A stretch of DNA of 64,000 nucleotides, taken from Scortum barcoo. Lineage: Eukaryota; Chordata; Actinopteri; Centrarchiformes; Terapontidae. The DNA is taken from NCBI GenBank assembly GCA_023238725.1, contig CM041531.1, forward strand, positions 4,816,153 through 4,880,152, given 5' to 3'. Positions 29,231-40,621 of the stretch are shown piece by piece. The translations under genes and the position numbers were made by a program. Under the pieces are notes generated by a model. The model saw only the letters and a program-made list of their open reading frames with translations, was not told the DNA's origin and ran no database searches. Position 1 is the first letter of the stretch. Each line of letters begins with the position of its first letter.

Positions 29231-30256
29231 ACTCCAGCTCACGACCCTTGTTTCCTTCTCTGCTTCTGTTCTTCAGGTACAACAACAGGTAAATTTCACC
29301 ATAGAAATTCCCCATTGTTTGCGGTCAAAGATTTTTTTTCCACCACTGAGCTGGTGTGTAGAAGTTTTACTCTATCATATTGTATGATAAGGCTCACCTT
29401 GGCAGTTTGCATATTTAAAAAAAAAACAAAATAGAAACAAAATAATAGAAAAAAAGAGCAAAGTTGAGAGGGAGTTCAAGACATGGCAGTCATCCTCAGG
29501 GCCGTCTTAAGCCATATGAGGGTCAGGGAGCGGCCCAAAGTAGTGAGCTCTATAGTCACATGTATCCACCACAAAGACAAGAAATTAACACATAAACAAA
29601 CAAAATAAACATAAAATCATATTAAACAGATCATCACTGGGAGGTGTCTGTCAGTCTGTTGTCTTTGGTTCTTACTGAAATATCTCAACTATGTACTAAT
29701 TTACTTTCACAAAATACCTGCAAAAGTACTGACATCAGAGTCCTCAGCTCTATGTTGTGTTTAGTGCTACACTTCAGGAGACCTGCACAATAAGATGGTG
29801 AACATGATAAACACTGCACCAGCTAAAAATAAGCATACTCACAGACACTGACAGCAGACTCTCTGTGTAAAACGCAAAGCTCTACTGGTTATATTTTTTT
29901 AATTTTTGCATTAATTTAGCACAGCAGACAAACATGTCAGATGTGTCAGATGTTGCAAGAAAATAATGCATAGACCTGTCAGCAAATTCAACATCGCTCA
30001 GCTCCATCAATGTAGATAAGTCCTTCCCTGTAAATACCAGATAACAGTTCGGACACATCTGCGGGGTACTCAGAAATATCTAACTAAAGAACAGAGATTA
30101 TTTGATACAGCACCCAATGCTTCAGCATTTCCTGTGATAATTAGATAAAGAAGTCACGTTACTACAAACACGAGAAGCTGCTGATCGAGCTACAGAATTT
30201 ATGAGGCGAGCAGAGGCGACGTTTGCACGACACTCACAAGGAGACCTCAGAGCAGA
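29231..30256. other. Intergenic and upstream region of the Ig gene
   Basis: No exon recognised. The last 60 bases before ATG 30257 presumably hold the 5'UTR and promoter. No TATA box was assigned with confidence. Confidence 0.4.
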
Positions 30257-31587
30257 ATGGCTGCAGTCCAGCTCTCCTTCCTGCTGTTTGCTCTCATCAA
30301 CAACATCCAAGCAGAAGAATTTATGATTGAAAAGGAAAGCAACTCTTTGACCTTTAACCTCACTGAGGAGGCCGACTTCTGCCTGATCTCCAGATTTGAT
30401 GATGAAGAGAAACTTGTCCTGTGGAATACCTCAGACCTCTGGACCAAGAACTCCACAGTCCCTGAAGACTTGAAACAACGACTTTCATTTGTCAACGGGA
30501 CTCATTTTTCTTCTTTAATGATCCACAACCTGACTCATTCAGACTCTGGCCAGTACCAAGAGGAGTGTTGGACCGAGGGCAAAGTGACGTATGAGAAAAA
30601 CATCAGGATCACTGTTTGTAGTACAATAAATAAACCCAAAGATATTTCAGTGACACTTGGAGGAGAAGTGGACATACCGTGTGAGGGAGCGGCTGATAAT
30701 CTGGATATCATGTGGATTAAAAGTGAGTATAGATACATAAAAGATGCATTTAAAGGAATTTTAAAGGAAAGTTCAACATCAGAGATAGACAATGTGAAAA
30801 ACACATCAGTGCTTCACGTATCCAACTTCAGTACAACGGTCAATACGTTGTACACCTGTCTGGTGATGAACCAACAGCAGTGTGTCAACAGTAACCATGT
30901 AAAGTTATTCCCAGTACCAGAGATTATCTACCACTCGGTGGAAGAGTCGGCTGAGTTGCAGTGCAATGTTACTGATTTCAGTGATGACCAGCCCCCACTT
31001 TGGAAGAAGTTTGATTCAGAATCAAAGTCCTACACTGAGATAGACCGAAACTACTCGCTGTCATTTCCATTGCTAACACTGAATCACTCAGGTTGGTACA
31101 CCTGTAAAACCTTTGAGAGCACACAAAAGTTTTTGGCTGGTGGTGTGTCCCACGTTTGGCCCGCCTGTTGTAGAGCTCTTCTCAGAGGGAGACCGAGGTC
31201 ACTCTCAGATGCAGAGATGTGGGAGAGGATATGCGACACTTTTGGTTCATCAAGTCAAACCAAACAGGGGGCAGAACCGTTGGTGTAATTCCTGAAAAGT
31301 CAAAACTGAACCTGAGTGGAGTGATCATCCACCTCAATGCAAGCTTGGTTATCTCTAATGCCTCACTGGCACACTCTGGGGAGTATTGGTGTGCAGTTAG
31401 TCGGCGGTCAGATCAACAGTGTGTGTCAACAACCAAAACTCTTCTAATGTACAGAGAGCCCTTTGGGATCTACTCCACCTTCTACAAAGGGAGGTGGTCT
31501 CTGCTCAGCGGGCTGCTGGTGGTCCTCTGTGCTGTTGTCGTCGCTGTGACCTGGAGGACCAGGACCAGGAGAGAGGAAGAGACTTAA
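30257..31587 (+). CDS. Intronless immunoglobulin-superfamily transmembrane protein, interrupted by two +1 frameshifts
   Basis: Probable cell-surface receptor or adhesion protein; no specific family recognised. The start at 30257 gives a signal peptide (hydrophobic LSFLLFALINN, likely cleavage after QAEE-). Ig-like domains follow in tandem: D1 with DSGQYQEECW, D2 with VDIPCEG and LYTCLV, D3 with AELQCNV and SGWYTCK, D4 with a VVELFSEGDR start, FWFIKSNQ and SGEYWCAV. Many N-glycosylation sequons are present. A membrane span (LLSGLLVVLCAVVVAVTW) and a short basic tail RTRTRREEET end the protein. No introns separate the domains, which is unusual because Ig domains are normally one per exon. The frame shifts +1 between about 31130 and 31150 and again near 31196. 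The span is 1331 nt; removing two bases gives 443 codons. The second surplus base turns a family-like DRVTLRC into a frame break, so sequence errors are likely. Possible retrogene. Confidence 0.7.
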
Positions 31588-32880
31588 TACACAAATGTTG
31601 CTCATCATCAGGTTTATCCCCAATTTTTTCAACTCAAGTACTCATTTGTCATTGTCTTCAATGCATCCATTATATAGTTGATTTTGAAAACATTTGAATT
31701 TGAACTTGAAGACAGACAGAGAGAGAGATTAAGGTTCTTTAATTAACATCTTGGATCAAAACAAAAACCCACATGAACTCAGAGTGTGTGTGATGTTGTT
31801 ATTATTTTTTCAGTGACATGTGCAAAGTACATGATAGTTTAAATATGAGGAAGGAGTGGGTGTAAAGAAAAAAGTGTTTAGCAAAAATGTAATATTGATT
31901 AAATGGACTTTAAACCATAACAACTGTAAAAATACAAAATAGGAATACTGAGAAAAAAAACCTTTTCAAGGTTTGAAGTCAGATTTGATGGTGACCATGA
32001 AGCCACAGCGCAGATGTCACTTCAGCATCTGTTTATAATGTATAACATGATTTAACGTAAACATAACTTTTTTTTATTTGCTTGTTTATTTCTTGTGTTT
32101 GTGGTGGATACATGTGATTATAGGGATCACTGCTTTGGGCCGCAGCCTGACCAATAAGAAGGGGCTGGTCTGTGATGTAATATTGTTTTTAAACTTTTTT
32201 TAACATTTCACAAATTGATTTTAACATTGCTTTTATCTAAGGTGTATTGATAATCTATATATATATATATATATTTTTTTTTTATTATAATGTTTTAATT
32301 TAAAGCAGCTCAATGGAACTTTTTTGTTGTTCTTTCTTGTTGTGTTGATTTTGGCGGTCCCTGTGGTCAAAGGAGGCAGTTAGCAGATGAAGCAACTTGA
32401 ATTCAGACACAGTAAATCCCAGAAAAGTTTAGTCTGATGTTGATTAAAAATCTGACCTGATGGCACCATTAAGAATACCTATTAGAAACTCATGGAAATA
32501 GAAAATATTCTCTCTATTTGTCATGTTTGCTGATGTATGTCATAAAGAAGTGTCAGTATTAAATTGAGACTGTTTCATAACCAGTTAAGAAACTCCATAG
32601 AGCTGCTCTTTAATCTCATGATTATGTGATTCTTGTAAATATATGTGAAGGAATCTGAATTGCCTTTTCATTCATATATAATAGTTGTATTTTACACTGT
32701 TGTGAGTGTTATAACTGTTACTGTTCATATCAGCCAATGCTTAACTGTATTTATAACAAACGATAAAGATAAAACTTGGTTACCAGTTTTTACTGATTTG
32801 ATTGTATTTATATCAACAACGAGCAATACTACTATATAAACATACTTCAGTGCCCTTAATCAAGAAAAGTTGGCAGGTAA
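31588..32880. other. Intergenic, no gene recognised
   Basis: AT-rich. About 32310-32400 is the inverted counterpart of the dispersed repeat at 27230-27335. No coding exon seen. Confidence 0.45.
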
Positions 32881-33430
32881 TGCAAAATATAGTCCTCACA
32901 AAAGTTTAGAGACCTGCTTTTATTTTGAAAGTATGTTTCATTCCAAAGAATATCACACATTATGTTTTATCAGCTTCACATACTGCTAGCTGACATTTCA
33001 AATTATATTCTGGGCTTGAGTTAGGTCTTGTTAAAGGCATGTTCAGTGTCGCCTCTTGCCACACGCATACACACTCATATCACTCCTGCTATTTCCCGAC
33101 CAATGTGGTTGAGTGCTCAGGTAATACTCCCTCTGGTTATGTAGTTCATCACTGGAATGGAAACAACTTTAGTTCTCTCTTTACATGATATTTTCTATTT
33201 GTGTTGCTTCAGTCCACATTCACAGCATGATAATAAACTATTCTCTTGATATAATCTTTACATTTTGCAAATGTTCTTTTAGGGTCCGTTGTGTGAGTTT
33301 GGCTGATGGAAAAAAAGGAACAGTAAGAGTATATAAAGAAAAAAATATATATTAAAACTACAAAATTATTCTTCCTCAGTAGGAAAATGACAGCAGCTGT
33401 GTTTGTGCTCATGATGTAGATAAATTTGGT
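32880..33430 (+). repeat. Segmental duplication, unit 1 (matches 60500-61050)
   Basis: Shares long near-identical stretches with 60500-61050, for example CTATTTCCCGACCAATGTGG, TTCAAATTATATTCTGGGC and TTAAAGGCATGTTCAGTG, in the same order and orientation. Non-coding. It belongs to the duplicated flanks of the NLR cluster. Confidence 0.8.
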
Positions 33431-34845
33431 CCATGACTATTGTGATTGTTTTCAATCCTTTTGGATCACCAACAGCTACAAATAACAGACAGGTGAGTTT
33501 TGAAACAATTTCCCCCTATGAAGAAACTCATATACATTCAAATTAAACACTTAAAATGAACACACAGCCAAAGAAATTCAGTACCTTTTTTGCTAGAGCT
33601 TTAAAGACACATCTGTTTAAAAAAAATATTTAAGAATTTGACCTGCTAATTTTTTTCTCCACATTGAAGTTTTCATTATTGTTATTTCTATTTGACTTCT
33701 CCTCCGTCGGAGGATTTCGATTATTAAGCAGGACATGAAAGGAAACCTGCCTGAAGATGATTAAAGCAGCAGCTACACAGTGTGAAGTCCTCCAGTATAA
33801 ACCATGAATGACTTCACTTGTTTTATTGAGGTTTCAACACTGAAAATGAGATGTATCACAAGAGAAATGAAAATTAAAATATTGTAACTTTAAATTATTC
33901 ATATTCAGTTTCAACTCTTTCTGACAAGAAACACAAAGTGACAAATCTGACAAATCAGCAAAGTAAGAAAACAGGTTGTTGAAGAGAAGAAGTCACAGTG
34001 TGCTCTCTACTGTCCCTCATTACAGCTGAAGAAAAGCAGCAAACATTTTACTTTAACGTGACCAAGAGGTGGCACTGTTGTACAACAATACATGAACTCA
34101 GTTATAAGAATAGAAAAAACTGCAGACATACCAGTGAAGTGCTCAGTGTTTGGGGTGGATGCTGTTATATTTTTCTGTAGGGTTGTAGATGGTTTTAGAA
34201 AAGCTCCGTGCTGTTTTTGGCGTTGTTGTAGTAAAACTGACTTGAAATGCTGCAGAGTTCTGGGACACCTGAAGTTTAAGTGTCTTGTTACTATTTCATA
34301 AAACTATTTCCTAAAGTACTTTTTTTCCTCCCAAATCTTTGTAGTCAGTGTGAATGTTCACCAGTCCACATTTTCAGACAGAGGACTGAAGTATCAATCA
34401 TTGTGGATGGTTACACAAGTCTTTTTCATTTATTTTACAACCAATTCATATCATTGCTGTCATATAAATTTGCTTGTAAATTAAAAGAATAATTATATAA
34501 ACCACCAAATAAAGTAGAGTTAAAGAATATTATTATTGAATATTTATTTATTTTAACATAAAATGTAAGTTTAAATAGATGTTTTATAATCCCTTATAGG
34601 CCAGTTAATTTTGTCTTTACTTTCAGATTTCTTCAGTATAAACATTTACAAAATGAATAAATGAGCTTCACCAGTATACTTTTGTAAAATTACTTTGAAT
34701 TTTATTCATGTAGATGGATGTGACATTTCTAAATATCATCACCTCTACACAAAAAGTTTCAGTATATTTGTGATTAAACAAAATGTTCAATATTTGTCCA
34801 TAAATAGCTAAATGTGGAAGTTTGGGGTTAACTGGGTTACACACA

Positions 34846-34846
<1 letters not shown>

Positions 34847-34897
<51 letters not shown>
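34847..34897. repeat. (CA)n microsatellite
   Basis: About 24 CA units inside duplication unit 2. The corresponding position in the 58 kb copy (about 59876-59900) has a shorter run. Confidence 0.9.
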
Positions 34898-34900
<3 letters not shown>

Positions 34901-35303
34901 ACTGATTTCCTGTAAATGGGAAGGGGAGAATCCACTCTAACCAGGTGAAGTACATTTAATGATCTTAAAATTAGCTTTGAATTTGATAGCCTTCATGGAA
35001 GATGGCTGCTCACACCTGCTCATTTTTTCCCAGTGTGTATTCTTAAATTGAGGAGTGTGTGTTGAGGCTATACCATCCTCTGCCACTAGGGGGCAGTACT
35101 GAGTTACTCTTCCTAAGCAAACACAAACTCTTGGTACTGCACTGTTGGGTAAACTCTGAAAACTTCACAGGGCATTATCTTGGCCTTGTTTTAATTGAAT
35201 TAAATTGAATCTTTGTGGGGTCCTGGTTTTGTGTCCCCACAAATATTTTGAACCCCACACTGTGACTGTGCTAACAACTTGTGAACACCACAACATCATT
35301 AAG

Positions 35304-35311
<8 letters not shown>

Positions 35312-35379
<68 letters not shown>

Positions 35380-35398
35380 CCACACACACACACACACA
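35312..35398. repeat. (CA)n microsatellite
   Basis: About 40 CA units with one AAAC interruption. The paralogous site near 60184-60200 has only a few units. Confidence 0.92.
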
Positions 35399-35639
35399 GT
35401 CATGTATCCACAACCAGAGAAGAAGAGAGAAGAAGAGAAGAGAACATTATGTTGACTAACATTAATTTCCTGAAGCTTTACCCTAACCCTTACATTTACA
35501 TCACCTTTACTTGAACCTTAAACCAGGTGTTGAATGGTTCGTGTTCTGGGTACTTGTCCCCACAGGGGAGGCGAGTCCTCACAGTGTCACTGTAAACAGA
35601 TTATTATCCCCACAACAAGAGTAACACAAGTCCTCACTC

Positions 35640-35840
35640 AGGCAAACTCAGCAGATTTCCTGTAAATGGAAATGAGAGGAGACACAGTCACAAAGTGATT
35701 GTGGTACATAAGAATATTAATACAACATGTTTATAATTTCAATATCAGAGTCTCTGAGGCAGTTTTCTTCCTGTGGACTGTAGAGGAGAGAAATGTTAGA
35801 CTGAACTCAGCACTTTGATTCATTGATATGGTAGTAGTGC
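35640..35840 (+). pseudogene. Relic of the NLR 5' module (intron 1 start without exons)
   Basis: TTTCAATATCAGAGTCTCTG, GAGGAGAGAAATGTTAGACT and ACTTTGATTCAT match the intron directly downstream of the first exon in the modules at 37.9, 40.2 and 61.9 kb. The N-terminal coding exon does not follow, so this is a truncated, fourth copy. Confidence 0.65.
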
Positions 35841-36164
35841 AAACTGGAGTCAGCTTATAAACTGGTTAAACTGGTTAAAGTGGTTAAAGTGGTTAATGTG
35901 AATACTCTTATGTCCTGTAAAGTGCATGTTACTGCCTGAAGCCCTGGTCCTCTTTGTTCTCTCCAGTCTTGCAGGTTCCTCACTGATTCTGGTTGTGGTC
36001 CATCTGTCTGAGGTTCACAGAACAGTCTCCAGGATCCAGCTGTTTGTTTGTTTTGTGAAGAGCGACTGAAACGATTAATTGATTATCAGAACAGTTGGTA
36101 ATTCACTTAATATTTAAAAATTAATCAATTAAATGGTCAATTGTTGCAGCTCGACACTAAAATG

Positions 36165-37182
36165 AATTGCTGGAAGAACGGCAGCGCTTTGGCCAGCGCT
36201 CGCAGCTCTATATCAGGTAAAGGAAGTAGAGGTTGTGGAGCCTCTTGGGCCCTTCGCATGGCCGTCAGCTCGGCGTCAAAACGTTGTCTGAACTCTGACA
36301 CGTTGTGACCCCACTTCTTCTGAAACCAGCTGTCTGAGGAAAAGAAGGGGTGAACCGAGAGAGGGATGGTGAGGAGTTACTGAGAACAAAGCTGAGGAAA
36401 GACACTGTTGAGATGGGAGAGTTAGAATTTGACAGTTTAGGAAATACGCTTCTTCGATTCACTCCACTCTCATATCTGTGTGCCAAATATGAAGCTACAA
36501 TCTACATACAAACAAGAGACAAAGAAAATGGAGGTGAATAAACGGCTGAAAGAGTCGCAGAGAGTTCCTGGAAGTGTTGCTGTGTCTCACCATCTAACAG
36601 GTATCTGGTGCTCAGGTGTATGTTGATGCTGGCATGGAGGCCAGAGATGAGCCGGTAGAAAGCCCTCTTCTCTACACACTGACCTGACAGAGAGAGAGAC
36701 AGAAAAAAATGGACGACACTCCACAGCAGCATTTCTCTTCATCGATTATCTTCAGATGAAACGTCAGCTTACCCTCCAGCCAGCTGTAGAAGGTCTTTGC
36801 TGTGAATAAATAAAGCCAAAGTGGTTGTTTGATGATACGCAGAGCTCACCGACAGTCCAAATGAAGTGAATCGTGGTGCGATGTATCAATAAAGACCTCC
36901 TACCTTCACTTCCTGAGCCGCTGTGGAACGAGTTGGGAATTGGTGGTCGCCGGATAGTGTATGGTCTTTGGAGGAGGGGGGGTATAAGAGGAGAGCAGTT
37001 ACAGAGTGATTTACTGACACAAACACAAACTGCCTCACAGAGCCACGGGCATGACTGTACACTCACTCAGTTCTCCTCATAGATGCTATTCCAGATCTGC
37101 CAGGCCTCTGGTCCTCTGTAGCCCGTGAAGCGCTCCGGGTTCAGCAGCAGGTCCACATACTGGGAGTCTGGTGACTCCTCGT
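36165..37182 (-). pseudogene. ERO1-like (endoplasmic oxidoreductin 1) internal exon block, partial
   Basis: ERO1 re-oxidises protein disulfide isomerase in the ER (family knowledge). Minus-strand exons, in transcript order: 37182-37067 (SQYVDLLLNPERFTGYRG, then WQIWNSIYEEN); about 36965-36904 (RPYTIRRPP); 36799-36773 (KTFYSWLEG); 36683-36591 (CVEKRAFYRLISGLHAS, INIHLSTRYLL); 36334 to about 36165 (SWFQKKWGHNVSEFRQRFD, then NLYFLYLI and ELRALAKALPFF in shifting frames). Most junctions have proper splice sites and phase. The LPFF and RLISGLHASIN wording is closer to ERO1A than ERO1B. The N-terminal exons (with the active-site cysteines) and the C-terminal FAD-binding exons are absent. The 3' side ends at a family C repeat fragment (36060-36165). 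A +1 shift occurs at the first donor (AAC TGA GTGAGT). It is either a partial duplicate or a real gene whose other exons are beyond recognition; partial duplicate is more likely. Confidence 0.8.
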
Positions 37183-37599
37183 CTGAGAAACAGCAACACT
37201 TCAGTCAGCTGGAAGTCACTTACAACATCTTCTTGTCAACAAAGTTTGGTCTGAACCAAAGAAAACAGTTAGCAGACATGTGTGCTGTTAAAATAACCTT
37301 CTAAAGTTGTAGTAGTAGTAAAGACCTCCTCCTGCTGTACTTGATGATGACAAGAACTACGTAAAATTGACTATTATGGTGTTGTTGGTTTGTCCCATCT
37401 GCTAACATGGAGGGGGCCTGTACTGCAGCCAGCCACCAGGGGGCGATCCAGATGTTTTGGCTTCACTTTTGGGGAGCTGTCGTGTCGTCCATCCTCATAC
37501 ACAGTCTGTGGTTCTTACCTGTACTTTTACATCTGGGATATGACAAAGTGTGCTGAAGTGTTGATCATCAAAATACATAAAAGTTTGTTTGTTGTTGTT

Positions 37600-38090
37600 T
37601 TCAAAGTGTTCAGGCCAAGAGACGCTCATAAACACATCATGATAAACAGCTGATCTGTGTGAGCACCACAAACACACACATACATACACACACACACACA
37701 AACACACACACACTCAGATGAACTCTGAATTCTTGTAACTGGAAAGGGGAGGAACCAAACTAACCAGGTTATCCAGTTAAGTGAGAAATAGGGAGGAAAC
37801 CTGAAAGTGTTCAGTCAGTTTCAGACTCCATTTTGAGTCGACAGAGCAGAAGGAGAAAACTGAAGATCGAAGCAGGGTGAGTATTAATCCAACATGTTTA
37901 TTATTTCACTGTCAGAGTCTCTGAGTCAGTTTTCTTCCTGAGGACTGTCGAGGAGAGAAATGTTAGACTGAACTCAACACTTTGATTCATCTGTGGACAC
38001 AAAGTGGTGATTGGCTGAATAATTCACATGAAACCTGCAATAACTCAAGAAAACAAGCTGAGCAGGTGGAGAGCTGCTTTATTATAATGT

Positions 38091-38133
<43 letters not shown>

Positions 38134-38247
38134 TGATAAAGATTGTGTGTTACTTCCTGTTCTCTCTGTCTCATCTCTGACTCTTAATCAAACTTGTTTT
38201 TCTTGAATGTTCTGAGCTCACAGTCAGTGTCTCTGTTTTACCTCTCA
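37600..38247 (+). promoter_or_regulatory. NLR 5' module 1: promoter, first exon and intron 1
   Basis: Near-identical to 39960-40602 and, in part, 61740-62229. The promoter part has TAACTGGAAAGGGGAGG and CTAACCAGGT. An ISRE-like pair, GAAA at 37796 and GAAA at 37803, is spaced 3 nt here where other copies have 2. The first untranslated exon ends GAAGCAGG at 37875 before GTGAGT. A GT microsatellite lies at 38095-38132. Confidence 0.65.
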
Positions 38248-38248
38248 G

Positions 38249-38400
38249 ACTGACCTCAGATCAGAAGATGAGTGTTTGTGTGGAGGAAGAGGAGGACAGA
38301 TCAGAGTCTGCAGGATCCAGCTGTCTGTCTCTGAAGAGTGATCGGTCCAAAGAGCTCCTCCTTTAGAGTTCAGTAATGAACCTGGACCATCAGACACAAA
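38249..38400 (+). pseudogene. Orphan NLR N-terminal exon, frame-broken
   Basis: Acceptor CTCTCAG, then ATG at 38268 giving MSVCVEEEEDRSESAGSS, with CLSLKSDRSKE, an N-terminal exon typical of fish NLRC3/NLRP12-like genes. The exon ends CAGACACAAA before GTAAG at 38401. Relative to the 40622 copy the SKE... region is 2 nt longer (or 1 nt short of a codon), giving a premature TAG at about 38365. No RING or NACHT exon follows before the next module, so this is a duplicated first exon, unless it is spliced as an alternative start of the downstream gene. Confidence 0.65.
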
Positions 38401-39609
38401 GTAAGAGACTGTTTTTACTGTAAACTGACCTGATGGAGATAAAATGTTCTGCTAAAAGATTTATATTCATGATGACGCAGAACTATTAGTTCAGATACTG
38501 TTTCAAACTAAAATGGATCTTATTTTATTTCTGTCGCAAAACACCAGAGAACCTCCATATGAGATATGACAAAGTGTGCTGAAGTGTTGATCATCAAAAT
38601 ACATAAAAGTTTGTTTGTTGTTGTTTGTTGGTTCATTTGCTCAGCTGCAGGACTCAATATTATTGATTATATAATAGATATGATTGAATATTACCATCAA
38701 CCACACAGAAGCGCTCTGCCTCGTCATCGTGTTTGCTCCAGCTGAGCAGAGCCTCTCGGGTCTCGTCTCTGCAAACACAGAAACAGAGAAGTCTGCTGGT
38801 TCAATTTCACGTTTGGCTCAACCTCACTGTGAACATCCAGAGGTCAGAGGTCACACAGGAGATTTAAACTGTCTCTGTAAAACTGGTTTTTGTGTTCACA
38901 ACTGAGTCACAACTGATTCCAGCTGATTCCTTTACATATTCTGTGGTGGTCTATATTTTTCTGTAGCTGTAGATCATAAACTGTTTAAAATGTAAAATGA
39001 TGATGTGATGTATTATGCACACAGCATTATTTGACATTTTAATACTTTTTAAAGCTCATTTTAATGACTGCATGAAGAACTTTTTACAATCTTAATATTA
39101 ATAATAATAGCAGACAGAATCATTTTTCATCCAGATGTTCAGAAGAGTCTGTAAAGATTCTTGAAATACTTTCATCACAGCCACAAGTGTTGTTGAAGAA
39201 ACGTAGTTTTCCAGGTATATGTTTTTCAGATAATAGGATGTTTATTCCTGTGTAATGGTAATACGTAGTGTCTGCTGTCTGAGCTGTCTCACCAGACTGT
39301 TACAGAGAAAGAGATGAGACTTTTAATGACGGCTGAATAAAAATGGAGGAACAGTTTCTCTTTGAATTTCTTGAGTTTCTCCTACTCTTTTTTAGTCATG
39401 AAGTTTAAGATGTTCAGAAGAAAAAGACAAGGAAGAATTACTTTATTAATCCCTTTTGGGACATTTTTTTATATCAGTGTTACTGCCCCCCAGAAAGCTC
39501 CAGATCCAGTGAAACATGAAGGAGATGAGGTTTTTATTTCCTTTACTTTGAAAAAGAAACTATCAAGGAAAAAAGTACTTTGGTTTTAAACAATTAACAA
39601 TAATCATTA

Positions 39610-39900
39610 GCATCATTTAGGCGGCGTAGTGTTTACGTGGGTTCTCTCTGAGTACTCCAGCTTCCTCCCACAATCCAAAGACATGCAGGTTAATTGGCAA
39701 CTCTAAATTGCCCCTAGGTGTGAATGTGAGTGTGAGTGGTTTGTCTGTCTTTCTATGTCAGCCCTGTGACTGACTGGCGTCCAGTCAAGTGTAGTGTATT
39801 ACCCCGCCTCTCGCCAAAAAATAGCTGAGATAGGCTCCAGCACACCCTGCGACCCTGCGTGTCAGGATAAGGCAGGTATAGATAATGAATGAATGAATTA
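39610..39900 (+). mobile_element. Abundant teleost SINE-like dispersed element
   Basis: Contains ACGTGGGTTCTCTC, GAGTACTCCAGCTTCCTCCC, CAAAGACATGCAGGTTAAT, TCTAAATTGCCCCTAGGTGT, ACCCCGCCTCTCGCC and GATAGGCTCCAGCACACCCT in order. It ends in (GAAT)n. I recognise the block order from many fish genomes, but the family name is not assigned. It inserted between modules 1 and 2. Confidence 0.65.
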
Positions 39901-40079
39901 GCATCATTTAAAGAAAAGATGAGAAAACATCCCAACATTCAGACCAAAAACTCATTTTAATTCAAACTGTTCAGGCCAAGAGACGCTCATCAACACATCA
40001 TAATAAACAGCTGATCTGTGTGAGCACCACTGCAAACACACACACACACACACACTCAGATGAACTCTGATTTCTTGTA

Positions 40080-40215
40080 ACTGGAAAGGGGAGGAACCAA
40101 ACTAACCAGGTAATCCTGTTAAGTGAGAAAAGGGACGAAACTGAAAGTTTTGAGTCAGTTCAGACTCCATTTTGAGTCGACAGAGCAGAAGGAGAAAACT
40201 GAAGATCGAAGCAGG
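40080..40215 (+). promoter_or_regulatory. NLR promoter (module 2) with ISRE-like element and first exon
   Basis: GAAACTGAAA at 40137-40146 fits the GAAANNGAAA core of an interferon-stimulated response element. It sits about 70 nt upstream of the end of the first untranslated exon (GAAGCAGG, 40215, then GTGAGT). The same place in module 3 has GAAAATGAAA (61832-61841). This suggests interferon/IRF control of these NLR genes, which is inferred, not shown. Confidence 0.5.
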
Positions 40216-40436
40216 GTGAGTATTAATCCAACATGTTTATTATTTCACTGTCAGAGTCTCTGAGTCAGTTTTCTTCCTGAGGACTGTCGAGGAGAGAAAT
40301 GTTAGACTGAACTCAACACTTTGATTCATCTGTGGACACAAAGTGGTGATTGGCTGAATAATTCACATGAAACCTGCAATAACTCAAGAAAACAAGCTGA
40401 GCAGGTGGAGAGCTGCTGCTTTATTATAATGTATAC

Positions 40437-40468
<32 letters not shown>

Positions 40469-40621
40469 TGTGTGTGTGTGTGTGTGAGAGATAAGATTGT
40501 GTGTTACTTCCTGTTCTCTCTGTCTCATCTCTGACTCTTAATCAAACTTGTTTTTCTTGAATGTTCTGAGCTCACAGTCAGTGTCTCTGTTTTACCTCTC
40601 AGACTGACCTCAGATCAGAAG

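Larger units (their letters stand above)
33480..35640 (+). repeat. Segmental duplication, unit 2 (matches 58265-60340)
   Basis: Shares CCTCCAGTATAAACCATGAA, AGCAGCAAACATTTTACTTT, TTTCCTGTAAATGG and CTTTACCCTAACCCTTACAT with 58265-60340. Each copy has a CA tract in the same place. In the 58 kb copy this sequence directly follows the last NLR LRR exons, so the 33.5 kb copy probably marks the lost 3' end of an earlier NLR gene. Confidence 0.8.
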
